44,751 nucleotides of DNA from Candidatus Borkfalkia excrementavium (GTDB taxonomy: Bacteria; Bacillota; Clostridia; Christensenellales; Borkfalkiaceae): assembly GCA_019115945.1 (NCBI GenBank), contig DXCO01000027.1:1-44751 (forward strand), in the 5' to 3' direction. Numbering within the stretch: the first letter of the stretch is position 1; each line of letters begins with the position of its first letter. Of this stretch, positions 33,202 through 40,909 are shown in pieces. The position numbers and the translations under genes were made by a program. Under the pieces are notes generated by a model, which worked only from the letters and a program-made list of their open reading frames with translations, was not told the DNA's origin and made no database searches.

Positions 33202-33990
33202 ATGATCATTTCGGATATAAAAATCGAAAGTCTTTCGGCAAACGGGTTTTCACACAGCGCGGAAGGAATACACCAGATAAAATTTTTGCCTTTTCTTTCC
33301 GTTGTACAGGCAACGGAAGGAAGTTATGACATCCGGATCGGCAACTCACCCACTTTTTCAACAGGGGAAAACGGCATTTTTATTGCCCCTGCAAACGCCT
33401 TGCAGGAGATCACCCATCACGACGGAAAAGAGGGCAATATGCAGGCGCATTGGGTGTTTATCGACGCCATAGTGAACGGAGAATACCGATTCGATGAAAT
33501 TTTCACCTTTCCTGTGATTCTCGATGCTGCTTATAACGAAGAAATTTCTATGCTCACCGAAAAAATCCGTTCCCCCAAAAATATCTTTCAGAAAAAGCAA
33601 GCGGCATACAGACTTCTGGAAATCCTTGCAGCGGAAGGCAGGGAACGAAAAAACGGTCTGCACCCGATTCATACGAAAATAGAAACTTTCGTAAAGTCTC
33701 ATTTTATGGAAGATATACGTGCCGAAGATCTTGCCAAACATCTTTTTTGCTCTGTCCCGCAAGTATTCAGATATACGCACAAATATTTCGGGCTTTCCCC
33801 TGCAAATTATATCAACGGAATACGGCTGCAACAAGCGGAAATCAAACTCCGCACTTCGAATAAAACCGTAACGGAAATCGCTTTTTCCTGCGGGTTTAGC
33901 GACAGTGCCTATTTTTCCAAACTTTTCAAAAAAAATTATGCCCAATCCCCTTTGCGCTACCGCAGGGAGCATTTTGAAAAAATTGATTGA
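33202..33990 (+). CDS. AraC-family transcriptional regulator with cupin-like sensor domain
   Basis: The 262-residue DNA-binding protein has an N-terminal sensor of about 150 residues with cupin-type beta strands (FLSVVQATEGSYDIRIG, GENGIFIAPANALQEITHH). The C-terminal double HTH has IRAEDLAKHLFCSVPQVFRYTHKYFGLSPANYINGIRLQQA and VTEIAFSCGFSDSAYFSKLFKKNY, an intact AraC signature. I place the start at 33202, where the G-rich GGGGGAT serves as ribosome site. An in-frame ATG at 33184 would add six residues but lies at the predicted transcript end and is followed by the G8 tract. It most likely controls the divergent glycyl radical operon in response to a sugar-like or small organic ligand. Confidence 0.92.
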   Translation: MIISDIKIESLSANGFSHSAEGIHQIKFLPFLSVVQATEGSYDIRIGNSPTFSTGENGIFIAPANALQEITHHDGKEGNMQAHWVFIDAIVNGEYRFDEIFTFPVILDAAYNEEISMLTEKIRSPKNIFQKKQAAYRLLEILAAEGRERKNGLHPIHTKIETFVKSHFMEDIRAEDLAKHLFCSVPQVFRYTHKYFGLSPANYINGIRLQQAEIKLRTSNKTVTEIAFSCGFSDSAYFSKLFKKNYAQSPLRYRREHFEKID

Positions 33991-34071
33991 ACTCCCAAAT
34001 ACTTTTCTTTCAACATACTGCAATCACAAATTCGTTTGCCTGACAGAAACAAAGGGTAGGCTTGATATAAA

Positions 34072-34125
34072 TATGCACCCCAAAAGTTGGACAGACTTTT
34101 GGGGTGCATATCACTTTTTATTTTC
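34072..34125. terminator. 16-base perfect hairpin terminator between the AraC and YerC genes
   Basis: Arms TATGCACCCCAAAAGT (34072-34087) and complement (34095-34110), seven-base loop, then TCACTTTTTATTTT. It ends the AraC transcript and can also serve the convergent YerC operon. The arm sequence resembles terminal repeats of IS3-group elements, but no transposase is present. Confidence 0.82.
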
Positions 34126-34167
34126 AATTTACGGCACAAGAATTTTTTAATTTTCCAAAAATGATGA

Positions 34168-34461
34168 TCAGTTTCCTTTTCTTTGCGGAATAAGCACGTT
34201 TGCAATAAACTTTCTGTACCCGCCGCTGCCGTGGTTGACGGCGCGCGAGACGCGGGATAAGGTCGCGGAAGAAATATCCGTTTCCAAAATGATCTCCGCA
34301 TACGTTTTTCCTTCGATCAGCAGTTTTGCCGCCGCGGCACGCTGAGAAAGTTGTTCCAATTCCTGGTAGGTGCACAGATCTTCCAGAAGAAGGCGCACGT
34401 CTTCCTCCGTTCTGCAGTTGAGGAAAGCGCCGTACAGCACCGGCGAAAAATCCTTTTTCAT
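34168..34461 (-). CDS. YerC/YecD family TrpR-like protein
   Basis: The 97-residue protein has the Trp-repressor-like helical fold: LYGAFLNCRTEEDVRLLLEDLCTYQELEQLSQRAAAAKLLIEGKTYAEIILETDISSATLSRVSRAVN, with the HTH at about residues 53-75. Members are widespread in Firmicutes and of uncertain role; DNA binding is inferred from the fold. It follows the amino-acid transporter ATPase by 13 bases with GGGGGTGAG ahead of the ATG, so it is the last gene of that operon. It might feed back on transport, but no TrpR-like operator is evident near 36875-36903. Confidence 0.9.
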   Translation of the reverse strand: MKKDFSPVLYGAFLNCRTEEDVRLLLEDLCTYQELEQLSQRAAAAKLLIEGKTYAEIILETDISSATLSRVSRAVNHGSGGYRKFIANVLIPQRKGN

Positions 34462-34474
34462 CGGCTCACCCCCG

Positions 34475-35347
34475 TCAGATCTCTTCCAGCGACTTGGAAA
34501 GGAAAGCGCGCGTCTTTTCGCTTTTGGGGCTGCCGAACACCTCTTCGGGCGTGCCCTCCTCTTCGATCACGCCGTCCGCCATGAAAATAACGTGATCGGC
34601 GACGTTTCTTGCAAATTCCATCTCGTGGGTGACAACGATCATCGTGCTGTCTGCCGATTTCAGGCTTTTGATCACCTTGAGTACCTCGCCCGTCAGTTCC
34701 GGATCGAGCGCGGACGTCGGTTCGTCGAAACAGAGGATGTCGGGATTGAGCGCGAGGGCGCGGGCGATCGCGACGCGCTGCTGCTGGCCGCCCGAAAGTT
34801 CGTAGGGGTACGCATTCCGCTTTTCCGACAACCCCACCCGCACGAGGAGGGATTCCGTCTTTTCCGCTATGCGCGCTTTCTGTCCGTTTTTGATATCCGC
34901 TAAAACTTTTTTCTGTTCGGCTCTTTTTGCCGCGCGCTCTTCTTTCGGGAGAGCGCGCGCTTCCGCCGCAAATTCTGACTTGATGCGGCGGAATTCACGC
35001 TTTGCCAGAAGCATCTGCGCGAGCGCAACATTTTTATACACGGTATATTGCGGAAACAGATTGAAAGACTGAAATACCAGCCCGAAATGCAGGCGTTTTT
35101 GACGGATCTCCCGCTCTTTGGTCTGCTTTTTGTCCGCAGCGTCGAACAGCCGTTCGCCGCTCAGGGAAAGGGAGCCTTCGTCGGGGATTTCGAGAAAATT
35201 CAGGCATCTTAAAAGGGTCGTCTTACCCCCGCCAGACGAGCCGATGATGGCGAGCACTTCTCCCTTTTCGAGCGTGAAAGAGATGCCTTTGAGCACTTCG
35301 TTGTCGCCGAATTTCTTTTTATAATTGTTTACTTCGAGAAAGGACAT
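34475..35347 (-). CDS. Polar amino-acid ABC transporter ATP-binding protein with helical insertion
   Basis: This GlnQ/HisP-type ATPase has 290 residues against about 245 usual. Walker A is GSSGGGKTT (36-44), the Q-loop lies in VFQSFNLFP, the signature is LSGGQQQR (184-191), Walker B is [12 protein letters not shown] and the H-loop is VVTHEM. The extra length is a charged helical insertion at about residues 117-160, between the Q-loop and the signature, rich in Lys, Glu and Ala. Related insertions occur in some clostridial amino-acid transporters. The gap from the permease stop is 3 bases. Substrate presumably the amino acid bound by the 36004-36789 protein. Confidence 0.94.
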   Translation of the reverse strand: MSFLEVNNYKKKFGDNEVLKGISFTLEKGEVLAIIGSSGGGKTTLLRCLNFLEIPDEGSLSLSGERLFDAADKKQTKEREIRQKRLHFGLVFQSFNLFPQYTVYKNVALAQMLLAKREFRRIKSEFAAEARALPKEERAAKRAEQKKVLADIKNGQKARIAEKTESLLVRVGLSEKRNAYPYELSGGQQQRVAIARALALNPDILCFDEPTSALDPELTGEVLKVIKSLKSADSTMIVVTHEMEFARNVADHVIFMADGVIEEEGTPEEVFGSPKSEKTRAFLSKSLEEI

Positions 35348-35350
35348 CGT

Positions 35351-35998
35351 TTATACCCTGAAATAGTTGAGTTTCTTTTCCAAAAACCCGAAAAGGAGAG
35401 TGAGGATCCCGACAAAAATCAAATAATATACAGCCGTATAGAAAAGAGGCCATATTAACCCTTCTGCCGCATAATCATAAGCCACTTTCAAAATTTCTGC
35501 TACCATAATTACACGAGCCAAAGCAGTATCTTTTACGAGCGTTATTATTTCATTTGACATAGGTGCGAGGATGCGCTTTACGACCTGCAGAAGCACGACG
35601 CGGAAAAAGATCTGCACGCGCGACATGCCAAGCACCTGCCCCGCCTCGTACTGGCCTTTAGATATGCTTTCGATCCCGCCGCGAAAAATCTCAGAAAAAT
35701 AACAGGCATAATTAACGACAAATGCAGCAATAACAGCAGTTATCCGAGGCAGGAAAGGTGCTTGGAACAAAAGCGCCGGACCATAATAGACAGCAATCAC
35801 CAATAACATCAAAGGTGTTCCGCGCACAATCCAGATAATCGTTTTTAGGACTGATCGCAACGCCTTTATCTTCGACATTGAACCAAAAGATAAAAGCAAC
35901 CCCAAAGGCAATGAAATTAATAGCGTAAGAAAAAATATCGAAAGCGTTATTTTGAATCCATTCAGAAGATTCAAAGATACTTCAATAAACTCATTCAT
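35351..35998 (-). CDS. Polar amino-acid ABC transporter permease
   Basis: The 215-residue HisM/GlnP-type membrane subunit has about five hydrophobic segments. The N-terminal region LLNGFKITLSIFFLTLLISLP is the typical family opening and GTPLML marks the next helix. The EAA coupling loop is EIFRGGIESISKGQYEAGQVLGMS. Base composition changes along the gene: the stretch coding for the EAA loop (35581-35680) has 60 of 100 G+C by hand count, while flanking parts are nearer 40, suggesting a mosaic by recombination. The ribosome site is weak; the start lies 5 bases after the binding protein stop. Confidence 0.94.
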   Translation of the reverse strand: MNEFIEVSLNLLNGFKITLSIFFLTLLISLPLGLLLSFGSMSKIKALRSVLKTIIWIVRGTPLMLLVIAVYYGPALLFQAPFLPRITAVIAAFVVNYACYFSEIFRGGIESISKGQYEAGQVLGMSRVQIFFRVVLLQVVKRILAPMSNEIITLVKDTALARVIMVAEILKVAYDYAAEGLIWPLFYTAVYYLIFVGILTLLFGFLEKKLNYFRV

Positions 35999-36003
35999 AA
36001 TTT

Positions 36004-36789
36004 TTAGGCTATATATTTGTCATATAATGCTTCGAGGGTTCCGTCCTCTTTATATTGTGCAATTAAATTATTAATCTTTTCACAAAGGCGGGTATCTATC
36101 TTGCGCATACCAATTCCATACTCCTCTTTTTCAAAACCAATGTCAGTATAGGTCAAGGATGCGGAATAATCCGTCCCAGGAGAAGTCATTGCTTTCGCCA
36201 TTGTAACGTCTACCACTGCAACTTCCGACGTGTTGGCAAATACTTCCAAAAAAGCATCTCTTTGTGCCGAGCACTCCACTTTTGTTACATCCTTAAGCGC
36301 TTCGTTTTCAGAAATAAGCGTGTCCGCCGCAGATCCTTTTTCGTAAGCAATCGAAGATGCCTTGGCCAAATCTTCAACACTCTTAAATTTATTCGCAGAA
36401 TCCTTTTTTACAACGATTACCTGCTGATTTTCTAAATAGGGATCCGAAATCAAAATTTTTTCTTTCAATTCATCCGTAATCGTCATGCCATTCCATATTA
36501 AATCAATCTCGCCAGCATTGAGAGAAGTCTCTTTACTATTCCAATCAATTTCAATAAATTTCGGATTATATCCTAAATCGGCACAAACTTTTTGCGCAAA
36601 TTCAGTGTCATGACCAACGAATTTATTGTTCTCGTCAAAATAATTCATAGGTTCATATTTTGTATAACCTATTTTAAGCGTATACCCTTCTGTTTCGGGA
36701 ATCGGTTCAATTTTCCCGCAAGCGGTGAAAACCGAAAGCCCGCATACGCCGAGGACCAGCGTGAGCATCAGTGCCAGTAATTTTTTCAT
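36004..36789 (-). CDS. Amino-acid ABC transporter substrate-binding lipoprotein
   Basis: Family 3 extracellular solute-binding protein, 261 residues. The lipobox is FTAC with anchored Cys24. The mature protein has YTLKIGYTKYEPMNYFDENNKFVGHDTEFAQKV (about 36-68), EIDLIWNGMTIT with the ligand-contacting Asp/Asn region, and YGIGMRK near the end. This is the glutamine/cystine/basic amino-acid group; the ligand is not resolvable. The signal region (36711-36790) is about half G+C, but the mature region 36361-36460 has only 32 of 100, so the gene looks mosaic or recently acquired. AAGGAG lies 6 bases before the ATG. First gene of the operon. Confidence 0.95.
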   Translation of the reverse strand: MKKLLALMLTLVLGVCGLSVFTACGKIEPIPETEGYTLKIGYTKYEPMNYFDENNKFVGHDTEFAQKVCADLGYNPKFIEIDWNSKETSLNAGEIDLIWNGMTITDELKEKILISDPYLENQQVIVVKKDSANKFKSVEDLAKASSIAYEKGSAADTLISENEALKDVTKVECSAQRDAFLEVFANTSEVAVVDVTMAKAMTSPGTDYSASLTYTDIGFEKEEYGIGMRKIDTRLCEKINNLIAQYKEDGTLEALYDKYIA

Positions 36790-36874
36790 ACATTTCTCCT
36801 TCCGCCGAAATCCGGCGCCATTGTTCTGCTCTAAAGCCGCACAAAAAACGGCCGTCAGAATCGTTTACCCGCAC

Positions 36875-36903
36875 ATTATACTTTATTGCGCTAAATTAGT
36901 AAA
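36875..36903 (-). promoter_or_regulatory. Promoter of the amino-acid ABC operon
   Basis: Minus strand TTTACT (36898-36903), 17 bases, TATAAT (36875-36880). Confidence 0.8.
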
Positions 36904-36934
36904 GTGATTTTAACGGATTTTTTCATAAAAACGC

Positions 36935-36962
36935 AAAAAAGCCGCCCGATTGGCGGCTTTTT
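36935..36962 (-). terminator. Terminator after the histidine phosphatase gene
   Basis: 11-base arms AAAAAGCCGCC and complement around a five-base loop, with T runs on both strands; it ends the aminotransferase-phosphatase operon. Confidence 0.85.
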
Positions 36963-36969
36963 GAAAAAT

Positions 36970-37695
36970 TTATTCGTGGCGTTCGTCCGAATCGAAAATT
37001 TCGCAGAACTTTCCCATGACGGAGGGCGGCTCTTTGCCGAGATACAGATGCGTCGTATCCCCGAAAACGGAACAGCGGAACTGCGCGATCCCCTTTTCCC
37101 GCTCTTCGCTGAACAGCACGGTGACGGAAGAAGGCGCCGCAAAAAAATGCTGCAAGAGCGGTACGGGCGACATGTTGAAAAGGTGCGACAGCAAGATCCC
37201 CGTAATGCCCAAATGGCAGAAAAACACCAACGTGTCGCGGTTGGATCCGGTCACCTCGTAAACCATCCCCTTCCGGCGGTATCCGTGCGCTTCAAGAACG
37301 CGATCCAGCCCCTGCGCGGCCTCGGCATACGCTTCGGGCACACGGCTTGCGCGGATAAAGGGAAGGTTCAGCCAGTCGTTTGCAGAATACAGTGCGGGAT
37401 ACTTTTCGATAAAGCGGGGCGGAAAATCCCAGACGAGATGCTCTTTTCCCGTATCCGGCATAAGAACGGGCACGGTAAACTCTTTCAGCCATGCGCACGT
37501 TTCGCCCGTGCGGCCGATGCGGGATAAAGTTGCCTGCGCGGTTTTCTGCGCTCTGCCGAGCGGGGAAATATAAATATCCGTGATCTGCTCTTCCGCCAGT
37601 TTTTCGGCGAGAAGCGCGATTTCCCGCTCTCCCTTTTCGGTGACGGAATCGCGCGCGTAATCGGGATCGCCGTGGCGGATAAAAATCAGTCTCAT
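36970..37695 (-). CDS. Histidine phosphatase family protein (phosphoglycerate mutase-like)
   Basis: The 241-residue cytosolic phosphatase of the RHG superfamily has catalytic MRLIFIRHGDPDY with His8 that becomes phosphorylated, TEKGEREIALL, YISPLGRAQKTAQ with the second phosphate-binding Arg, and FFCHLGITGILLS containing the second catalytic His. Substrates in this superfamily range from sugar phosphates to nucleotides and cannot be assigned here. It follows the aminotransferase by 12 bases on the same strand and is probably co-transcribed from 38948-38976. Terminator at 36935-36962. Confidence 0.9.
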   Translation of the reverse strand: MRLIFIRHGDPDYARDSVTEKGEREIALLAEKLAEEQITDIYISPLGRAQKTAQATLSRIGRTGETCAWLKEFTVPVLMPDTGKEHLVWDFPPRFIEKYPALYSANDWLNLPFIRASRVPEAYAEAAQGLDRVLEAHGYRRKGMVYEVTGSNRDTLVFFCHLGITGILLSHLFNMSPVPLLQHFFAAPSSVTVLFSEEREKGIAQFRCSVFGDTTHLYLGKEPPSVMGKFCEIFDSDERHE

Positions 37696-37707
37696 GCGCC
37701 TTTCCCT

Positions 37708-38892
37708 CTATCCCCTGTACTCCGCGGCGAGTTGCCCGAACGCGGGCAAAGCGCGCGCGATCATATCGGGCGAAACGCAGTAGGCGATGCGCACGTATCC
37801 TTCGCACCCGAAATCGTCGCCGGGAACGAGCAGAAGGCCGTATTTTTTTGCCCGTTCACAGAAAGCGTTCGCATCCGCTTCGGGCGATTTGACGAACAGA
37901 TAGAACGCTCCGTCCGGCTGTACGCACGTGAACCCGTACCCTCTGAGGGCGGAAAGAAGCGTGTCTCTGTTCTTTTCGTAGACGGAAACGTCGGAAACGG
38001 CGCCCTGACAGCGGGCGATCAGTTTCTGAAAGAGCGCGGGTGCGCACACGTAGCCCAGCGCCCTGCCCGCGCCGCAAACGGCGAGGTACAGTTTTTTTGC
38101 GTCCTCCATTTCGGGACAGACGAAAATATACCCGATGCGCTCGCCCGGAAGAGAGAGAGATTTGGAATAAGAGTAACAGACAAAGGTATTCCGATAATAT
38201 TTCGTGAGATACGGCACCTTTACGCCGCCGTAAACGAGTTCGCGGTAAGGTTCGTCCGTGACGATATAAATGGGCCTGCCGTACTGTCGGGACTTTTCCC
38301 CGAGCAGGGCGGAAAGTTTTCTGATCGTATCTTCGTTATATACGACGCCGCTCGGATTGTTGGGCGAATTGACGAGCACTGCGGCCGTCTTTTCGTTGAC
38401 CGCCTTTTCCAACAGGGCAAAATCGATCTGAAAGGTATCGGGATCGGACATGAGCGGCACGAGTTTCGCACCGGCAGTCTCCGTAAATACCCTATATTCG
38501 GTAAAAAAGGGCGCAAACGCGATCACTTCGTCTCCCGCATTGCAGATAGCAGAGAGCGTGATCGTAAGGGACGCCGCCGCGCCGCACGTCATATAAATAA
38601 GATCGGGATCCGTCTTTACGCCGTGCGTTGCCGCGATATAGTCTGCGATCGCTTTCCGCACGGAAAAATCCCCCTGCGCGGAGGTGTAGCCGTGCAGAGC
38701 GGCGGAATCTTTCGTTTTCAGAAGGTCCTCCAGCGTTTCGGTGACGATCGCGGGAGGATTGACGCTCGGATTGCCGAGACTGAAATCGAACACGTTTTCC
38801 GCGCCCACTTCGGCGGCGCGCTTTTTGCCGAATTCAAAAATTTCGCGGATGACGGACCGTTTGCTGCCCAAGGCGTACATTCTTTGGTTCAT
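37708..38892 (-). CDS. PLP-dependent class I/II aminotransferase
   Basis: Fold-type I aminotransferase, 394 residues, cytosolic. It has FSLGNPSVNPP (38-48), HGYTSAQGDFSVRKAIADY, NSPNNPSG (175-182) with the substrate-loop Asn, TDEPYRELVY, and SYSKSLSLPGERIGY with the Schiff-base Lys244 and the phosphate-binding Arg252. The C-terminal substrate carboxylate Arg lies in GYVRIAYC. It is similar to aspartate/aromatic aminotransferases of Clostridia, but the amino donor is not readable. First gene of a two-gene operon with the histidine phosphatase. A GGAG-type ribosome site lies ahead of the ATG. Confidence 0.93.
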   Translation of the reverse strand: MNQRMYALGSKRSVIREIFEFGKKRAAEVGAENVFDFSLGNPSVNPPAIVTETLEDLLKTKDSAALHGYTSAQGDFSVRKAIADYIAATHGVKTDPDLIYMTCGAAASLTITLSAICNAGDEVIAFAPFFTEYRVFTETAGAKLVPLMSDPDTFQIDFALLEKAVNEKTAAVLVNSPNNPSGVVYNEDTIRKLSALLGEKSRQYGRPIYIVTDEPYRELVYGGVKVPYLTKYYRNTFVCYSYSKSLSLPGERIGYIFVCPEMEDAKKLYLAVCGAGRALGYVCAPALFQKLIARCQGAVSDVSVYEKNRDTLLSALRGYGFTCVQPDGAFYLFVKSPEADANAFCERAKKYGLLLVPGDDFGCEGYVRIAYCVSPDMIARALPAFGQLAAEYRG

Positions 38893-38947
38893 ATTTCTCC
38901 TTGCCCGACGGATATGTGCGGGCTTTTGCTTTTATTTTTTCCGTATC

Positions 38948-38976
38948 ATTATATCACAAACGTTATGAAGATACAA
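38948..38976 (-). promoter_or_regulatory. Promoter of the aminotransferase operon
   Basis: Minus strand TTGTAT (38971-38976), 17 bases, TATAAT (38948-38953). Confidence 0.75.
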
Positions 38977-39026
38977 GCCGATGGCGGTTTATTTGAGGAT
39001 AAAATAGCCGCCGAACGTGCGATCGC

Positions 39027-39055
39027 TTGACAAAAACCGCAAAAAAATTTATACT
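39027..39055 (+). promoter_or_regulatory. mgtE promoter
   Basis: TTGACA (39027-39032), 17 bases, TATACT (39050-39055). The leader is only about 27 bases, too short for a magnesium riboswitch. Confidence 0.85.
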
Positions 39056-39088
39056 CATGCAGAGAAATTTTTCAGGGAGGATGGCGCG

Positions 39089-40786
39089 ATGATCGAAAAA
39101 ATCGTCCAACTGCTGGACGAAAACAGGACAGACGACCTGGTTGCGGCGATCGAAGGCTTAAAGCCGGAAGAACTCGCCGAGATCCTCGAAAAACTCGAGG
39201 GAGAACGTCTGACAAAATTTTTCGACTGTCTGGACAAGGAAGAGGCCGCGGACGTATTCGTCCTGCTCGACAAAGATACCCAGCAGCAACTGCTGAAAGA
39301 CTTTTCGGACGTAAAACTGCAGGAAGTATCCGACGAAATCCTCGACGACGACGTCAAGGACATCCTCGAAAGCATGCCCACGGAAGTCGTGCATCAGGTC
39401 CTGCTGAAAGCACCGCCCGAAACGCGTAACGACAAGATCGTCGAGATCGTAAACTTTCTGGAAGAAAAAAAATTCGCGCAGTTGAAGCCCCTTCTTGCCG
39501 AACTGGAACCTGCGGACCTTGCAGAAATTTTTGCGGAACTGAACGAGGAAGATCTCCCCATCGTGTTCCGGCTTCTGCCGAAAGAACTGGCGGCGGACAC
39601 CTTCGTGGAGATGAACAGTTCTCAGCAGGAATTGCTCATCCGTTCCTTTTCGGATAAGGAACTCAAACTGATCCTCGACGAACTGTTCGTGGACGACACG
39701 GTCGACCTGATCGAGGAAATGCCTGCAAACGTCGTAAAACGCATACTCCTGCAGGCGGACAGCGAGACGCGCAAAGAGATCAACGAGATCTTAAAATATC
39801 CGAAAGACAGCGTCGGCAGCATCATGACGACGGAATGCATATCCCTGCGGATGCACATGACCGTAGAGCAATGCTTCAAAAAGATACGGGAACAGGCGAT
39901 CGACAAAGAGACCATTTACACCTGCTACGTGACCGACGATATGAAAAAACTGCTCGGCATCGTTACGGTGAAAGATCTGCTTTTGCACGACTATTCGGAA
40001 AAAGTGGAATCTTTTATGGAGACCAACTTTATCTACGTCGATACGCTGACCGACAAGGAAGAGGCGGCGAACTATCTTTCAAAATACGACCTTCTCTCCA
40101 TCCCCGTAGTGGATCAGGAAAACCTGCTCGTCGGCATCGTGACCGTCGACGACGCGCTCGACGTCATCACCGAGGAGGCAACGGAGGATATTTCCTTTAT
40201 CAATTCCGTTACCCCTTCCGACAAGCCGTATCTGGAAACGAGCGTCGCCAAGATCTATATCCACCGCATCCCCTGGCTGCTGATCCTGATGATCAGCGCC
40301 ACGTTTACCGGTTTCATCTTAAACACCTGGCAGGCGGGCCTAGGGCCCCTGCTTGTGGCGTGCGTGCCCATGATCATGGGTACGGGCGGCAATGCGGGCA
40401 GCCAGGCATCCGTTACCGTGATCCGAGGCATGGCGCTCGACGAAATACGGCCGAGAGACATCCTGAAAGTCATCTGGAAGGAACTGCGCGTCGCGGTGCT
40501 CGTGGCGATCTCCGTCGGTATCGTATGCTTTGCGAAACTGCAACTGATCGACGGTTTGATCTTCGGCGACAAATATCCCTTCTTTGACGCGCTGGCCGTT
40601 TCCGTTGCGATCGCCATTGCGGTGATCATGGCAAAAATCGTGGGATGCTGCATCCCGATCTTTGCAAAGACCATCCACGTCGACCCCGCGGTATTCGCGA
40701 ACCCCTTTATTACGACCATCACAGACGTCGTTTCCCTGCTCATCTTCTGCGGCGTTGCGCTCGGCATATTCGGAAACGTGATATAA
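39089..40786 (+). CDS. mgtE: MgtE magnesium channel with duplicated N domain
   Basis: This Mg2+-gated channel for magnesium uptake has 565 residues, about 115 more than the usual 450. The excess is explained by a second copy of the MgtE N domain: residues about 24-123 and 139-238 align along their length (for example LKPEELAEILEKL with LEPADLAEIFAEL, and VHQVLLKAPPETR with VKRILLQADSETR). A CBS pair follows (about 245-370), then five membrane helices with the selectivity region PMIMGTGGNAGSQASVTVIRG. I start at MIEKIVQ (39089), with GGGAGG 8 bases ahead; an earlier in-frame codon at 39017 lies in the promoter. Terminator at 40797-40837. Confidence 0.96.
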   Translation: MIEKIVQLLDENRTDDLVAAIEGLKPEELAEILEKLEGERLTKFFDCLDKEEAADVFVLLDKDTQQQLLKDFSDVKLQEVSDEILDDDVKDILESMPTEVVHQVLLKAPPETRNDKIVEIVNFLEEKKFAQLKPLLAELEPADLAEIFAELNEEDLPIVFRLLPKELAADTFVEMNSSQQELLIRSFSDKELKLILDELFVDDTVDLIEEMPANVVKRILLQADSETRKEINEILKYPKDSVGSIMTTECISLRMHMTVEQCFKKIREQAIDKETIYTCYVTDDMKKLLGIVTVKDLLLHDYSEKVESFMETNFIYVDTLTDKEEAANYLSKYDLLSIPVVDQENLLVGIVTVDDALDVITEEATEDISFINSVTPSDKPYLETSVAKIYIHRIPWLLILMISATFTGFILNTWQAGLGPLLVACVPMIMGTGGNAGSQASVTVIRGMALDEIRPRDILKVIWKELRVAVLVAISVGIVCFAKLQLIDGLIFGDKYPFFDALAVSVAIAIAVIMAKIVGCCIPIFAKTIHVDPAVFANPFITTITDVVSLLIFCGVALGIFGNVI

Positions 40787-40796
40787 CGGGTTTGTC

Positions 40797-40837
40797 AAAG
40801 GACCTGCCTTGGAAACGGCAGGTCCTTTTATTTTTTC
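40797..40837 (+). terminator. mgtE terminator
   Basis: 12-base arms AAAGGACCTGCC and complement, eight-base loop, then TTATTTTTT. Confidence 0.88.
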
Positions 40838-40871
40838 CTCTTGCCCGAGCAATACCCGTTTTGCAACACAT

Positions 40872-40900
40872 AAAAAGGAGCCGGTCGCGGCTCCTTTTTT
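40872..40900 (-). terminator. Terminator of the surface protein gene
   Basis: Arms AAAAAGGAGCCG and CGGCTCCTTTTT around a short loop, with U tract on the minus strand, 10 bases after the stop. Confidence 0.85.
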
Positions 40901-40909
40901 GCTGTCTGA

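Noticed and set aside
34072-34110. Complete insertion sequence or MITE
   Set aside because: The unit is only 39 bases, has no transposase or clear target duplication, and works better as a terminator.
39056-39088. Magnesium riboswitch upstream of mgtE
   Set aside because: The leader is about 27 bases long, too short for an M-box.
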